DNA from: Epichloe hybrida
Taxonomy: Eukaryota; Ascomycota; Sordariomycetes; Hypocreales; Clavicipitaceae
DNA: 64,000 bases
Assembly (NCBI GenBank): GCA_019022495.1
Contig: JAFEKR010000012.1
Coordinates: forward strand, 434,001 to 498,000
Direction of reading: 5' to 3'
Both the position numbers and the translations under genes were made by a program. Of the stretch, positions 32,001-43,982 are shown piece after piece (the first letter of the stretch is position 1; each line of letters begins with the position of its first letter). The notes beneath the pieces were generated by a model, which saw only the letters and a list, made by a program, of their open reading frames with translations, had not been told where the DNA came from and searched no databases.

Positions 32001-35000
32001 AGACAAATGTGTCTGCAACGATCGAACCATTTCCCATGGTCGAGGTGTCATCTTAGTCGCTGGACTTCTTTGGAGGAGTCGGAGCTCTCGGTGTCTTTCC
32101 TCCCGGACGTTGACAGCTGTTGTGTCTGTGAAGCCGAGATCGGGGTGCGCATCGCTTCCGGCGGTTGCAGCGTCCCAAGAAGCATCACGACCCAAAGTCA
32201 CAGGCGACCATCGACACCCGCGTCCGGTACGTCTTGTCTCTTCCTCTAAAGGTCACGAGTACGAGTATTAGCGTGAGAAAAAAAACAGAGGCGAAACATC
32301 GGACGCTATCGCAGAGACAACGCCCAATGCTTGGGGTGAGGTGCATGCGGTCACTCAGCATGTGCATCAGGATTGGCCTGGTTTTAACAAATGGGAAGCA
32401 ATTGCTCAGGTCCAACAGTGACGGGACCTTCCATGGCCATGGCTACCGTCCGGCGCTCAGCTGCAAGGCCCGAATCGGTCCTTCGTTGCTACATACAGGC
32501 TTTAGATGGTGAGTATAGCGGTGAGAGTCTTTACGGAACGTTGATGGAACATGTAGTTTCACGGTGAGGAAACAAAGACCTGGGCGCCGCCGAGACAGGC
32601 GAGGGAATGTGACGACAACAGGTGTTGCAGGCCCTGCGAAGCCTCCAACTTTCGAAATCTGCGGCTAGGTCCCGCCGTTCGGGTCTCCGTTACAATAGAT
32701 TTTAGGATGCTCATTACGGTAGCCGACGTTCATTACGGAGCATTACGGAGTGTTGACGGCAAAGATTGCGCAATTTTTGCGCAAGGTGGCTCAAGGTATG
32801 CAAGCTAAGCCCCGAAGCTAATTTCGGCGCTGCTCAGTCACGGCTCAGTCGCTGCTCAGGCTAAAAGCAGCAGTGCTCCGGGACGCATCCAGTTCCTATC
32901 GTAGAGGTGATTGCGGTATCTCGCGAACTAGGGGCCCTCCTTCACCCTAATCTTGTCCAAAATATTGCGCCAGACAACTATTGGGTTCCGGGGAATATCT
33001 TGATGTATTTGAAGTCCATTCTTCACTCTCGTGAGCATGGGATCGCGAGTTGGTGTGATTTGGAAGAACGACTCAATCACCCATCTGCTGTCCCATTTTG
33101 CGCATCGCGACAAGTTTCATACAATCTCGGCTGGACCTGATATCCCGAAACTTGTCCCTGGCTGCCATCTCATTTCTCATTACAACATGATGCTCATCCG
33201 TCCTGGCCCATGTGGCAATCACGAATGCTTCTGGACTGGCTTCCCAGGCACGAGGGGACACATGTGACGGCATTAACGTGATCACTTTCCGTGCCATGTA
33301 TGTATTCTCGGTAGGCTGAAGGCCATCCCTACCTACACTTTTGTTAAGGTATTATCGTGCTTTCTTTTTTGGCCGATGTGAGATGGCACTCTAAGCCTCG
33401 GGGCAGGATGATTTGCATCGTGAATCAGATCAACTGCCTGAGAATGCAGGCGAGTCAGTCATAAGCACAGAAGCAAGCGCAGTCATTCCAGCTTTCTGCC
33501 TTTTGAAGTTGCTACGACGGACGGAGTGATTATGGAGTGCAAGGCAGACCAAGCACTTGAGACAACAACTGGCACTTATGGCAGCTAGGCTGATTCAAGG
33601 CCGTGAAAGAAGAACCTCACAGTCCTGGGCAACCACACCGGCCGCCGTGGTAGGGCGAAGAAGCCAGGCTTGGGAACTGCCTGGCGCAGCCACAGGGAAG
33701 ATCCATCACGAGTCGCGCTAGCAGGACAAAGGCCCTTCTCGCCTCTGCCTTTGACTGCGCCGCAGACCCAAGATGCAAATTGTGGGGGGGGGCGCAAACA
33801 GCTTCTCTGCGACTGGAGGGCTAAATTGAAGCCGTCCGAATCTGCGATGTGACAGCAGCACGTTGTCGAAGCGAGGCAAGGGTCTGGTGATTTGGGACTG
33901 TGGATATCAGTGACGATGTGCCAAGACTCAAGAGTTTCTGAGCTTCTCTCCACCCAATCACGCCCCTGGTCTGGCCTCGCCACCACGACCCCCTCTCAGA
34001 AAAAGGCTGGTTTAAAATAAAATAAAACTTTTAAAATCTTATCATAATAAAAAAAGAAGACTCTACATATAAACTATGTTACAAGAGGGGCATTATGGGG
34101 TGGGCCAGGTGCCTCGCACCTTCCCTAACACTCAGCCGGTTACTGTATCAAGCACTATCGCCTAGCCAGAGAGGCTCGAAGGAGTAATACCGTGATGCGG
34201 GAAAAAGTGTTGGAGTACGGCTCAGCTCTTTTAGTTCATAGTTCATCACTTCTTCAAGGCTGTGAGATCTACATGCAGCAAGTAGCAGCGACGCACGACC
34301 CCACCCGGGCGCTGAATGCGGCGATGCTAAAGAAGCATCAGCCGCATGAGCGGGCCACCGAAGACATGTGGAATGGTTCAACCAACAAGAAGTCGGGGAG
34401 GGCTTTGGTTCAAATCCAAAGCTGCTGTTCGTGCGCCAGGATTCATTATCCCGTGAGGCTTCGATGAACATTTTTTCAGTAGAAGGACGACCATATTCAG
34501 TAGGTTCTTGTCGTCTGGACGTTGCAGTCAGCCAACCGTTCGCTGAGCTGAAATCAGGCCAGCCACTGGGCGCACTGCCATCTTGTGTTTAATTATCATA
34601 CGGACGTATATTATGTCGTGTCTCTTTGCCTCCCCCCAACGCCTCCGTAGAAGCCACAGAAACCACAGCCATGGCTCAGATCTACGTAAACGACTAAACG
34701 CAGCAGATGGACGACGACGTGGATCAACTAGCACCGCCGTGAGGCACACCACGCCCAACACACTAGTACAACTAGTACAGTGGCCGCACCTTTCAGCTGG
34801 CGCCCTCGCTTCTCCTTTCCGCCCGTGCGAAATCTCCGCCGTCTGTTGCCAAAGAATAAAAGACGTACCCTTCCTCCATCCCATGGGTCGCCTTCGCCCC
34901 TCTCCATCGCCAACGCTACAATCGAACTACCATTTGTTTGGGAAACTCAACTCGTTGCTGCATTCTATTCAACAGAGTAGTGACTAAGCTTACTATTCTC

Positions 35001-35054
35001 ACAAACCACTTTCTTCGCCCTGGAGCGTCGCGTCCAGCGACCCCACCCATCAAC
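32001..35054. other. 3-kb intergenic region
   Basis: No convincing gene on either strand. Visible features: a local TTACGGAG repeat (32732-32756), a G run near 33785, an AT-rich stretch near 34016-34075, and a tRNA T-arm/B-box-like element at 34402-34422 (discussed under findings). The last ~450 bp are pyrimidine-rich and should be the promoter of the next gene. Confidence 0.4.
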
Positions 35055-35941
35055 ATGCGCTTCGACCTTGCCTTCATGGTAGCAACCCTGTTATCTTCAG
35101 CTGCTGCAGGTGTCATCGACCCTCAACCTCGAAATGTCGCGACGATAGATGCTGTGGCTCAAGATTATGACGACTTGTTCAAGAGAAAGGGTGGTGGAGG
35201 CGGAGGAGGCCGCGGTGGTGGTGGATCAAGTGGCGGATCTCGAGGTGGCAGTGGAGGTGGCAGCAGAGCCGGCTCTGGCTCTCGCTCAGGCTCTGGCTTC
35301 GGCGGATTGTAAGTCTTCCAAGTCTTCTATTTCCTATTCAGAGAAGAAGAGTCATGGTTTGTCATGTACGCCAAGCTAACTCTAACAGCCGCGGAAACAC
35401 GGGCTCTGGTTCCAATGTCGGCGGCACATCTCGAGGAGGCTCTGGCCCTCCACGCTCGTACGGGGGAGGCAGTTCGTACGGAGGAGGTGCTGCCGTTCCA
35501 TACAGAGCCGCTGCTGGTGTCGGTGCCCTTGCATTTGCTGCTGGGGCTTTAGCTTTCTGGCCTGGTACGTGGCATCATGGGGCGTACCTGTACCCCAATC
35601 GCAATGACTTCTCCTTCTACAATAGCACCACTCAGCGAGACGAAAGACTGCCTGTTGTTTGCGGGTGCGCCAAGTACGAAGTGTGCGGTTGCAAGGAAAA
35701 CCCAACTACACTGAAAGAACTCGTCGGCAACGGTACTTATCAGGCTCTGAACAAGTCCCTCATCAATGTTGGCGACTACAAGGGCCGGAAAACACTTCTT
35801 GTCAACGGCACGTTGCCTAATGGCACAACTGCCGATGGTCCTGACCAACAAGGCTCGGGTGTCGGAATGAAGAGCCTCGCCGAGGCTGCTGGCCTGTGGC
35901 CTGTCTGGGCCTGTGTATTGACTGCCATCTTTTTGGCTTAA
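35055..35941 (+). CDS. Gly/Ser-rich secreted, GPI-anchor-like protein (DUF7732-type)
   Basis: Probable cell-surface protein. Two exons (35055..35308, 35389..35941; phase 2) give 268 aa. The start MRFDLAFMVATLLSSAAAGV is a signal peptide. A Gly/Ser/Arg low-complexity block (RKGGGGGGGRGGGGSS onward) spans residues 50-120 across the splice. A hydrophobic Ala/Gly segment follows (AAGVGALAFAAGALAFWPG), then an ordered domain with HHGAYLYPNRND, VCGCAKYEVCGCKE and several N-glycosylation sequons (NST, NGT, NKS). The last 20 residues are hydrophobic after a small-residue region, as in GPI-anchor signals. From memory this layout matches fungal DUF7732 proteins, of unknown function; that label should be tested by a domain search. 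Confidence 0.8.
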
Positions 35942-36761
35942 GAATAAAAGGTCGGTGCGGTCCTCGCAGGTACCATACACGCATTCTCAGCTGTTCATTC
36001 ACTTGAGGTGCTCGTTTGGGTGTACATTTGTACAATAATAATACGGCGTGCTATGATAGAAGGTACCCAAAGGCACAAGACGATTATACTCCGCAGAATT
36101 TGTTTTCTGCGTTGGATTTTACTAGTCTTGACGTTTACTTGACATTATGATTACGATGGGAATTCGGAAGCGAGAGGCGGGTGTAGAGTATGCTTTTGCT
36201 CATGCAAACATTTTCAAGGGTCTAGTAACTCATGAAACAAATGAATATAAATTTTCTTTCATTGATCTTGTTGCATCCCGTGTTTAAATGTGTCGGCAAT
36301 CTTGCACATGGGTTAGCTAGGGGAGAAGAACTCACTTCACTGTCTCTGTTCCTTGTCCTTCCCTCAATAAGTTGGCCGGCGCGTTCGGCATATCATTTAC
36401 GTTCTTTGGGCGCGCAATCGCATCTTTGAGTTTTGCGTTAGCGGCAGGTCACTCAACCCCATCGCCTCCAGCCACGCCACTCACCAGCTTGATGTCGGAT
36501 GACTAAGCAAACCCAGTCAGTTTTCTCCTCTTAAGCCCCCCCCTCAACCCAAACGTGCAACCCTGCTGGTATCAACGCCGCACACTGAAAGTTGTCACCA
36601 CTACCGTCGCATCCTTGCCGTTGCTCTCAAGGAAGATATTACTACTGGTGCATTCAGCTACCTGCGCAAAACCAAGCATGATTTAAGTACCTGCGATCGC
36701 GCTACGCTTTGGGTAGAAGCTGCCCGGACGAGCTTGCGGGAACTCCCAACTACAATACACC
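35942..36761. other. Intergenic, upstream of TAF1
   Basis: No gene seen; AT-rich first half (3' UTR side), second half presumably the TAF1 promoter. No TATA element stands out. Confidence 0.4.
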
Positions 36762-39700
36762 ATGGCCGAAGATGAAGGGTTCTCGTCCTTGGACGAGACG
36801 GCCTGGAAGGCACAAGATGCTGCGGATGATCGCGAAATCGCTCGCTTATTAGAACAGAGTCAAGACGGTGCAAGCGACGGACTTAAGCTGGACGATACCC
36901 CATTCGATCAGACGAACAAAGCCGATGACGCCGAAGATTTCGAGGACATCAGCGATGACGACCTTCCCGAGGAAGAACCCAGCGCTAGCACTTTTCTAGA
37001 CTTGCCAGGACTTACTGACGATGGAGGAACAAGCAATGATGCAGATGATCTGTTTGGAGAAGGCCCGTCCTCACCAACAGATCCCATTCTTGGGCCTCCT
37101 TCTCCAGATACTCGCGTTTGTGATACCGATGCCGGCGACGATTCCCACCCGGTCGACTCGAGCCTGAGCTTTTCTGCCTTGAATTTGAACCTCGATTCTC
37201 GCATGAATGGTGCCGCCAACCAAGACCCCGATATTCCAGCCCCCGCAGAGACGGTAGAAGACCTGCTCAAAGCGACATGGCCTGCCTTCGAAAAAGGTCG
37301 CGTGTTGACTTGGAGCGAGCTTTTGCCCCCCAAAAAAGCAATATGGAAAGAGAAGAGGCCTGTGAAAAAGCCCAAGCATCTCGTTACTAGTAAACTCACT
37401 CTGGAGTTGTCTGCCGACCAGGAAAAGACGTTCCGCATTCCAGGTAACGCCAATTCGGCTGCAAAACAACGAGCTCCGGACATGACTTTTGCTAGCCTTG
37501 TCCGATGTGAAAAGGGAGAGACCGAACAGGCTGAAGACACTCTACAATTCGATCTAGATCAGGAATCGGACTCTGAGACCATCACGGGTTTCACTTTGAG
37601 AGATATTGAGCTCGCATGCCAGGACTATGGCATGCAGATTATATCTTTTGAAGAGGAGTTTCAGAAACGGCTGGCGGCCGAGAAGGATACACTCAAACGA
37701 AAAAAATGTGTCGAAGAACAAGATGATGAATGGGATGCTGAGTTCCTCATAAACACCACAGACGATCATCAACGACGACCACAGAAGAAGAGGACGATTC
37801 GTTTCGGATTGCCCGATATACCGCGCTATACTGCTCCCACTTTCGAGAACTTCGAAGAAACCACGCGCCGCGGCGCCAAGCGAGTCCGCTTGGACATGAA
37901 TGACCCTCATCTTCTTCTTGAGACAGACATGCATCTTCCTGCTAAACGGCCGCGATTGGACTCCAAGGTGAAGCGAATGGCCAACGGAAATATGGGCCGA
38001 GATATCTCCCAACGCTTCAACATGTCCAACGACGAAGCATATGAGCTGCTCAAGGAAAACCATCAGAGCAAGGTCCGTGCGACATTGGGCAATATCTCCG
38101 TGGAACACAGCATGCCCGCCATTAAACTGTCGTGGCCATACTACAAAGTCAAGTTGGGCGGCACTACAGATGAGTATCACCGCCCGCGCTTCCGCTATAA
38201 GAAGTTTGTTGGGCATGCTATCAAATTCGACAAGCCTCAACATCACAAACGAAAGTTGATGAAGGGCAAATCGCACGAAGTCTATCGTTTTTCAAAGGAT
38301 TTAAGTCTCAGCGACAATTCTACAGCTGTCCTCTTCGAATACTGCGAACCTCGGCCGCGGGTCCTCAACAATTTCGGTATGGGAAGCAAACTGATCAACT
38401 ACTATCGACGCAAGGATAACAACGAGGATGAGCAGCTACCCAAACGGGAGCTAGGAGAATATCGAATGTTGCTGCCGGAAGATCGGTCACCTTTCTCTCT
38501 TTTCGGCACTGTTGATGCTGGCGAAACCGTTCCGACCCTGCACAACGAGATGTACCGCGCTCCCGTCTTCAAACATACCCCCCGGGGGACCGACTTCCTA
38601 GTCGTCAGAAGCACCACCGGTGTGGAAGGCTCGAAATGGCATCTGCACAAGATTGATCACCTGCATGCAGTTGGTCAGACATTTCCGTCAGTAGACGTGC
38701 CAGGTCCTCACAGCAGACGCGTTACGAACGCGTCCAAAAACAGAATGAAGATGTTGGCTTTCCGCATGATTAGACATAGCAAAACCGACAACTGCCAGCT
38801 GTCAGATATCACCAAACATATTGCGGAGTCGACCGATACGCAGAACAGGCAGAAACTGAAAGAGTTCCTGCAGTACGATAGAGACAGCGGCGAGAAGGGC
38901 ATGTGGCGGTTGAAACCCAGCGAGATTCTGCCAGACGAGAACGCCATCCGCGCCATGATCAAACCTGAAGAAGTCAGTCTTCTCGACGCCATGCAACTCG
39001 GCATCAAGGAGCTCGAGGACGCCGGATATGACCCCAGAAATGCAAACATTGACGATGATGTCGTGGAGGTAGACGGCGAAGAGGACGACGACGACGAAGG
39101 TGGGAGCAAAGCCGCAAAGGCAGCCAAGAAGGCAGCAGATAAGCAAGAGGAGACTCTTGCAGACAAAATGGCGCCTTGGAAAACGACCAAGGCGTTCATC
39201 GATGCCTGCGCTCAGAAAGCCATGCTTCAGCTGCACGGCGAAGGCGACCCAACAGGTCATGGACTGGGTTTCAGTTTCATCAGGACATCGATGAAGGGTG
39301 GATACATCGAGGCCGTGCAAGGCCCGTTGGCCACATCAGCAGACGCCATGGAACGTGAGAAACGCGCTAATGGCGGCCACGCATACAACGTCAAGAAGCA
39401 ACAGGCCATGTACGAAGAAGGCATCAAGGAGATTTGGGACAAGCAAAAGGCCACGCTATCCGATAGCCAGGAACACGACGACAGAGATGTTGCTATCAAC
39501 GAGGATGAAGACGATCGTTTCAATGTACACTCAGCCGCAACCCCAGCACAATTCGATGAAGGCGCGAGTCAAATTAGTGGTTTCACATCGTCCAGCCGCC
39601 ATCCAAAAAAGGCCATCAGGATCACGAGAGAAGTTCGCTTAGCAGACGGGACAACTCAGTCACGAATCGAAGTCGTGCATGACCCGGTTGTCATTTCGCA

Positions 39701-41070
39701 GTATATGAAGCGACGGACTGAAGCAGACTTGGAGATCAAAGAGTATGTGGCCAAAGACATCCGTCACAGACGGCGACCGAAACCCCCACGAGCTTGGGCG
39801 CGTTTGCCAAAGTCTGTCCAGGCACTGCACAAGTGGGCATGCCTACGTGACATGATTGCACTCACTGGGGGACAGCTGACGCCGCCTCCGGGTTCTCGGA
39901 TCGACTTCATTGGATTGGAGCTCAGAGCATCTGCTTACGTATATCTGTCCACAGCATCTACAGCTCCCGGCCTACGGGCAATGCCGACCACGATCGTCTT
40001 ACAAACCTTAGGTAAGAAGCTCACGGAGCCCTGGTAAACTCACAAGCCCGTGCAATACTAACAATGCTGGTTGCCAGGATCAAGAAGGAGCTCGAGCGAC
40101 TTGAGAAAAACAAGGCACGACGACAAGCCCGAGAACAGCAGAAGGAGCTGCATCATAAGGCCAGCACGGGCGACGCTGGATCTCCTGGCGCCGTCGACAA
40201 AATCCCTACTGGAACGACTCGGAAATGTGCCAACTGTGGACAAGTCGGGCACATCAAGACGAACAAGAAGTATGGAACCCTTTGTTGCCCCACCTCCTTT
40301 CATACCCTTTGATTGGTCTCTTTTTGCAATGGAAGAACCTGGTGAGAAGAGCAATAATAGAAGGAGAAAAAGTGCTTTGCTTCGAAAGATGCAGGACTCC
40401 GATCGTCAGCTCGTGACCAGGCAGCGAGTTGCTGCTCGGCAGGCGAAGAAGGACGAAAAGGAGACACAACGGAAGGCAGCGGAGCAGGGTCGTCTGAAGA
40501 AGAAGAAGCACGAAGCTCAACTCAAGGAGTTGAAGCGGTTGGAAGACGAACGTCTCCGGGAGCAAAAGAGAGCACAGCAGAATGCACTCAGAGATGAAAA
40601 GCGTCGTCAAGCTGAGGAGCAGAGACGGCGAGCCCTCGAAGAAAGGGAAGCAAGGCGACTAAGGCGCCTAGAACTAGAGGAGGAGAAACAGCGCAAGAGG
40701 GAGGAAAGGGCGAAAGCTCGCCCAAGGTACAATTACGGCAGCTGCCCGGCGTGATTAGTGTCACTGGGTTTTCTGACACACCCTTGTCTCAGGCCGCCTC
40801 GATTGCTCTTTCACGAGGTGGACCAGACTTTTACTCACTTTTTTTTTTTTTTTTTGACACGGCTCGACACGGCTCGACACAAGGGACCTTCACGATGCTG
40901 ATCTCCAAATCTCTGCTTCATGGCCAATCTTTTGCTAACAAGTTCCTCCCTTCTCAAGGTTGTGTCCTCTGCTTAACGGTACGATGAAGATGGACAATGG
41001 CGCTGCAGAGCACGGCGGATTTGGTAACTACAACGCGCCCACGACGACTGCAGGATCGCCGAGCGCGTAA
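36762..41070 (+). CDS. taf1: TFIID subunit 1 (TAF1)
   Basis: Scaffold of the general transcription factor TFIID in the nucleus. Four exons, 36762..39742, 39955..40011, 40078..40269 and 40959..41070, all join in phase 2 to give 1113 aa. The first intron (212 nt, donor GTATGT) stays open in frame, but splicing it restores the conserved DIYSSRPTGNADHDRL-RIKKELERLE stretch. An acidic TAND-like N-terminus (MAEDEGFSSLDETAWKAQD) is followed by the large DUF3591/acetyltransferase-like core (residues ~400-900; FKHTPRGTDFLVVRS, MLQLHGEGDPTGHG). The C-terminus has a zinc knuckle, KCANCGQVGHIKTNKKLC, whose last cysteine comes from exon 4 (LCPLLNGTMK). No bromodomain, as in other fungal TAF1. Intron 3 is 689 nt, far longer than any other intron in the window, and contains an ORF. 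Confidence 0.95.
40329..40754 (+). CDS. Lys/Arg/Glu-rich ORF nested in TAF1 intron 3 (uncertain gene)
   Basis: A 141-codon ORF from MEEPGEKSNNRRRKSALL to the stop at 40754. The frame stays open upstream to another ATG at 40272 (MEPFVAPPPFIPFDWSLF), two bases inside the intron donor. It is in a different frame from TAF1. The product is a continuous charged helix: repeats such as KHEAQLKELKRLEDERLREQ and RRQAEEQRRRALEEREARRL predict a single alpha-helix or coiled coil. A possible further splice (donor at CCAAG|GTACAA, 40727; acceptor CTCAG near 40792) would extend it. It could be a nested gene, an alternative TAF1 exon or non-coding sequence inserted into a formerly short intron. Not recognised; no homologue known to me. 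Confidence 0.3.
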   Translation: MEEPGEKSNNRRRKSALLRKMQDSDRQLVTRQRVAARQAKKDEKETQRKAAEQGRLKKKKHEAQLKELKRLEDERLREQKRAQQNALRDEKRRQAEEQRRRALEEREARRLRRLELEEEKQRKREERAKARPRYNYGSCPA

Positions 41071-41414
41071 AAACGAAGGCGATAGCGGTACGGAACACGA
41101 TTGATTTGTACAGCATGCTACGGGAAAACTGTAGCAGCACTAACCAGCATATGATTTTTTCATTTTTTTTTTCAATATCCCGCTCACCACGAGCTGGCTA
41201 GGTCAAACGCCTCGCTTGCATCACGTCTAATCAACGAGTGGGGGCCAAATTGGTGGGGTGGCCATTTTGGCGGCCGTGAATAGTGATTTCACACCAAGGT
41301 TGCGAGGCGCAACGGCGTTTAGGGGAGGCGGTTTGCTCGGCTGGGTAGTCGACTTGGTGGAAATATAGCAAGGACGTGCATTGCATCTTTGCGAAAGTCG
41401 AGTTTGATTTCCTC

Positions 41415-41659
41415 TCAGAAAGCATAGCTATTGCCGTGGACTTTAAAAGACTTGCTGCCCTTGACTTGGTTTACCGTGATGTTGAGCGAAAAGCCGTGAG
41501 TTGGGTACAGTCGGTCGGTCCACCCATGTGGCCACGCGCACGATGCTCCTCTCGAGGACCAAAACCGTAGGTGAAGTAGATGATTTTTCCGTCGGCTTTT
41601 CTTTTCCCGGTCACGCACTCCCATCTCCCGCCGCTACTCCCTGCCGAAGCGGTGCTCAT
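41415..41659 (-). pseudogene. Small protein gene with split reading frame (possible frameshift or missed intron)
   Basis: On the minus strand an ORF starts at 41659 (MSTASAGSSGGRWECVTG) and reads protein-like sequence (GKIIYFTYGFGPREEHRARG, GGPTDCTQLTAF) until it ends at 41471 with RSTSR. From the same point a second frame continues in an equally protein-like way, SLNITVNQVKGSKSFKVHGN then SYAF, to a stop at 41415. A one-base change near 41487 would connect them, suggesting a recently broken gene. Alternatively, splicing at the GTAAAC overlapping the first stop (41471-41473) could lead to a different downstream exon. The family is not recognised; no signal peptide. Whether the locus is functional cannot be decided from sequence alone. 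Confidence 0.35.
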
Positions 41660-43982
41660 CAGTGGGCGTGGCTCGCGTGGTTCGAACGCTCTTTGGACAG
41701 AGCGGGGTTTGATCAAATGCGGAGAAATGGACAGAACGAGTGGAACAAAGGAACAGGGACCACTCGTGAATGATGCAAGAGAATATGACGCGAGACGAGA
41801 TGATCCATTGAATCCAAGGGAGATTTTCTGATTTTTCTGTGGTTTGGTTTTACTTGGAATGCTATCGGATGAGCGGCAATAAACGCATGAGTATTACAAG
41901 ACATATCTACGTGCGTAGCCAGTGGGAGCAATGAAAGTGTAGGCAAGGACCGTAACGTGATAGACTCCTACCGAGCACGGAGCAGTGTGATGCGATGCGG
42001 GATATAAGTCGCGCCCCTCGGTCCGGATGCTGCGGCCGGCGTTGGCTTGAACGCAGTTTTTTTTATTTTTTTATTTTTATTTTTTTTACGAAGACGGGTC
42101 GAATGGGGGTCGGTTCCGGTGCTTGTTGCCGCAGCAGGAGGAGGCAAGCCACGGAGTGTTTCACTTGGCTGAAAGTCAGTCGGTGGCCGTGACGTGACCC
42201 CAGGACGGGGCACAGGGCAGCTGTTTGTCCGAACGCATTTGCCAAAGCTGCGATAATGCCCCCAGCTGAACCCGAACCCACGGGGGACATGCAGGAGCTG
42301 GGTTGGGTGGTTGGTAAAAATAGCAACCACGTGGAGTTGATGCCGGCTCGCGCGAATACATGACAGGTTCAGGGTCTCGAAGCCTCACCGCCCCAACCGC
42401 GTTCTCGGGATTCGGGACGAAAAAGTCTCGTCTGGTTTTCGGGGGCCTGCGATGACCGGACGAGTTGGCCTTTACAGTGTCGCCGTGTCATTCGCCGTGT
42501 CATATATTTCTCCGGATTTGCCGACTCTCACTTGACTCATCAACGATCCAACGGGAAGGTGATGGGGACTTGAATGAAAAGGCGAATGAAAGGCTTGCCA
42601 TTGAAGCCGACAGGGAGGGGGGGGCGCCAAGTGGTGGGTGGGCAGCAAAGTGATGACAATATTGACAGGTGACAACAGGTGACAACGGGTGACAATGGCA
42701 TTGTTTGACGGCTCACGAAGTTGATTGTCGCCTTATCTGTGCCTCTCTGAGTCTCTGATGGGGCTTGCGCTGCGGCCATCGCCCCGTCCCAAGGCCCCCA
42801 GCACGGTGGTCCGCACGTTGCACTCCGCAATGTACATATGTACATACATGGTCCCGTACACGCCGGTATGCAATCCGTCCTCCTCCACTCTGGCCAAGTC
42901 GCTGCACCTGCACCTGCCCTGTTGCCTTGTGGTTGGTCTGTCCACTGCCCTGCGGCCCCCTGCCAGGCTGCCATTGCTGCTGCCGCCTCCGCACGTTCCT
43001 CGTTCCCTCTCACCAGCCCTTTTTCCTTTTCCTCCCCTCTTCCCCCCTCGTCCCCCTCTGGTCTGACTGACCATGATCACGTCTATTATTAGAAGCCTCC
43101 AACGCCAGATCCAGCCCCATCCTGCACCGTCACCTGCGTTACCTGCGTTGCCTGCGTTGCCTGCGTTGTTGCCAACGACCTACTGAGTCTTATCGAGTAC
43201 AAGCAGACTGCCGCGCCAGGCACCACCGGGCCTGTCTCGAACCGATTGAAGCCTTCTCTCGATGAGTCGAAGCTGTGGTCGCGTCCGTGTTGCTACAGTC
43301 GTCTACTACGGATCCGTAGGTACCCCCTAATCTGTCCGCTGCCGTCTCGCTGCCGTCTCGCTGCGCAGCGCAGACTTGCCGTTGACCTCCGTCGTCCACC
43401 TCGCTTCGACGAGCCCGGCCAGCCGCTACAAACGTACATTATCAATCGTATATGGTGCTTCGAATGCGGCCTGGCTTCCATACGACTTGTCCTGCGAAAC
43501 CTGCTACTTATTCTTCCTTTCTGCCCGAATATTCCCCTGTTTCTGTCGCTTCCCTTCTCTTGGCTCCGCCCTTCTTCTCCCGCCTTGTCTCACCGTCGCC
43601 ACCTTTCTTTTCCCTTTCCCTCGTCATTTCTCGGATGCGGCTTGCAAGTAGCATCCTGACTGATTCCATTGTCCTCACGAACCGAGCGAAGGCGAACCAC
43701 ACAAATCATCCCTCAACAGCCAGGACAGTGCAGACTTGCGCACGCGTCTTTCATACCACTCTCAAGCGTCAGTCCGCCACCACGACAGCTCCCTGAACGC
43801 GCCGCAGCTTCGAATCTTTTGGGAATTTCGGCTTTGCAAGAATATTGTCAAGCTTGTCGTGGCCACGATAAGCCTCAGACACGGCGTCATTCGAGCTGCC
43901 CATCTCTGCCCGGCTCGCGCGCAGCATCACACGGACGACCACCCACGAGCAAAGCCGTGCTTAGGCGCGCCACTACGTCGAC
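41660..43982. other. 2.3-kb intergenic region upstream of the MADS-box gene
   Basis: No gene recognised. T-rich run at 42055-42088, GTGACAA direct repeats near 42668-42698, a 9-bp tandem repeat at 43133-43168, and a strongly pyrimidine-rich stretch (about 43490-43640) likely to be part of the promoter or 5' UTR of the gene at 43983. Confidence 0.45.
43133..43168. repeat. 9-bp tandem repeat, four copies of CCTGCGTTG
   Basis: Four consecutive units (first ends TTA instead of TTG) about 800 bp upstream of the MADS-box gene. Confidence 0.9.

Noticed and set aside
34286..34426. Possible tRNA using acceptor halves TAGCAGC and GCTGCTG around the T-arm-like element
   Set aside because: The halves are about 140 nt apart, no D arm or anticodon stem fits, and one pair is a wobble; kept only as a B-box-like observation.
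39743..40037. Read-through C-terminus of TAF1 exon 1 (ends QTLGKKLTEPW)
   Set aside because: The stretch is an open-frame intron; splicing 39742 to 39955 and 40011 to 40078 restores conserved TAF1 sequence.
40860..40880. GGCTCGACAC direct repeat in TAF1 intron 3
   Set aside because: Only two short copies next to a poly-T run; not enough to call an element.
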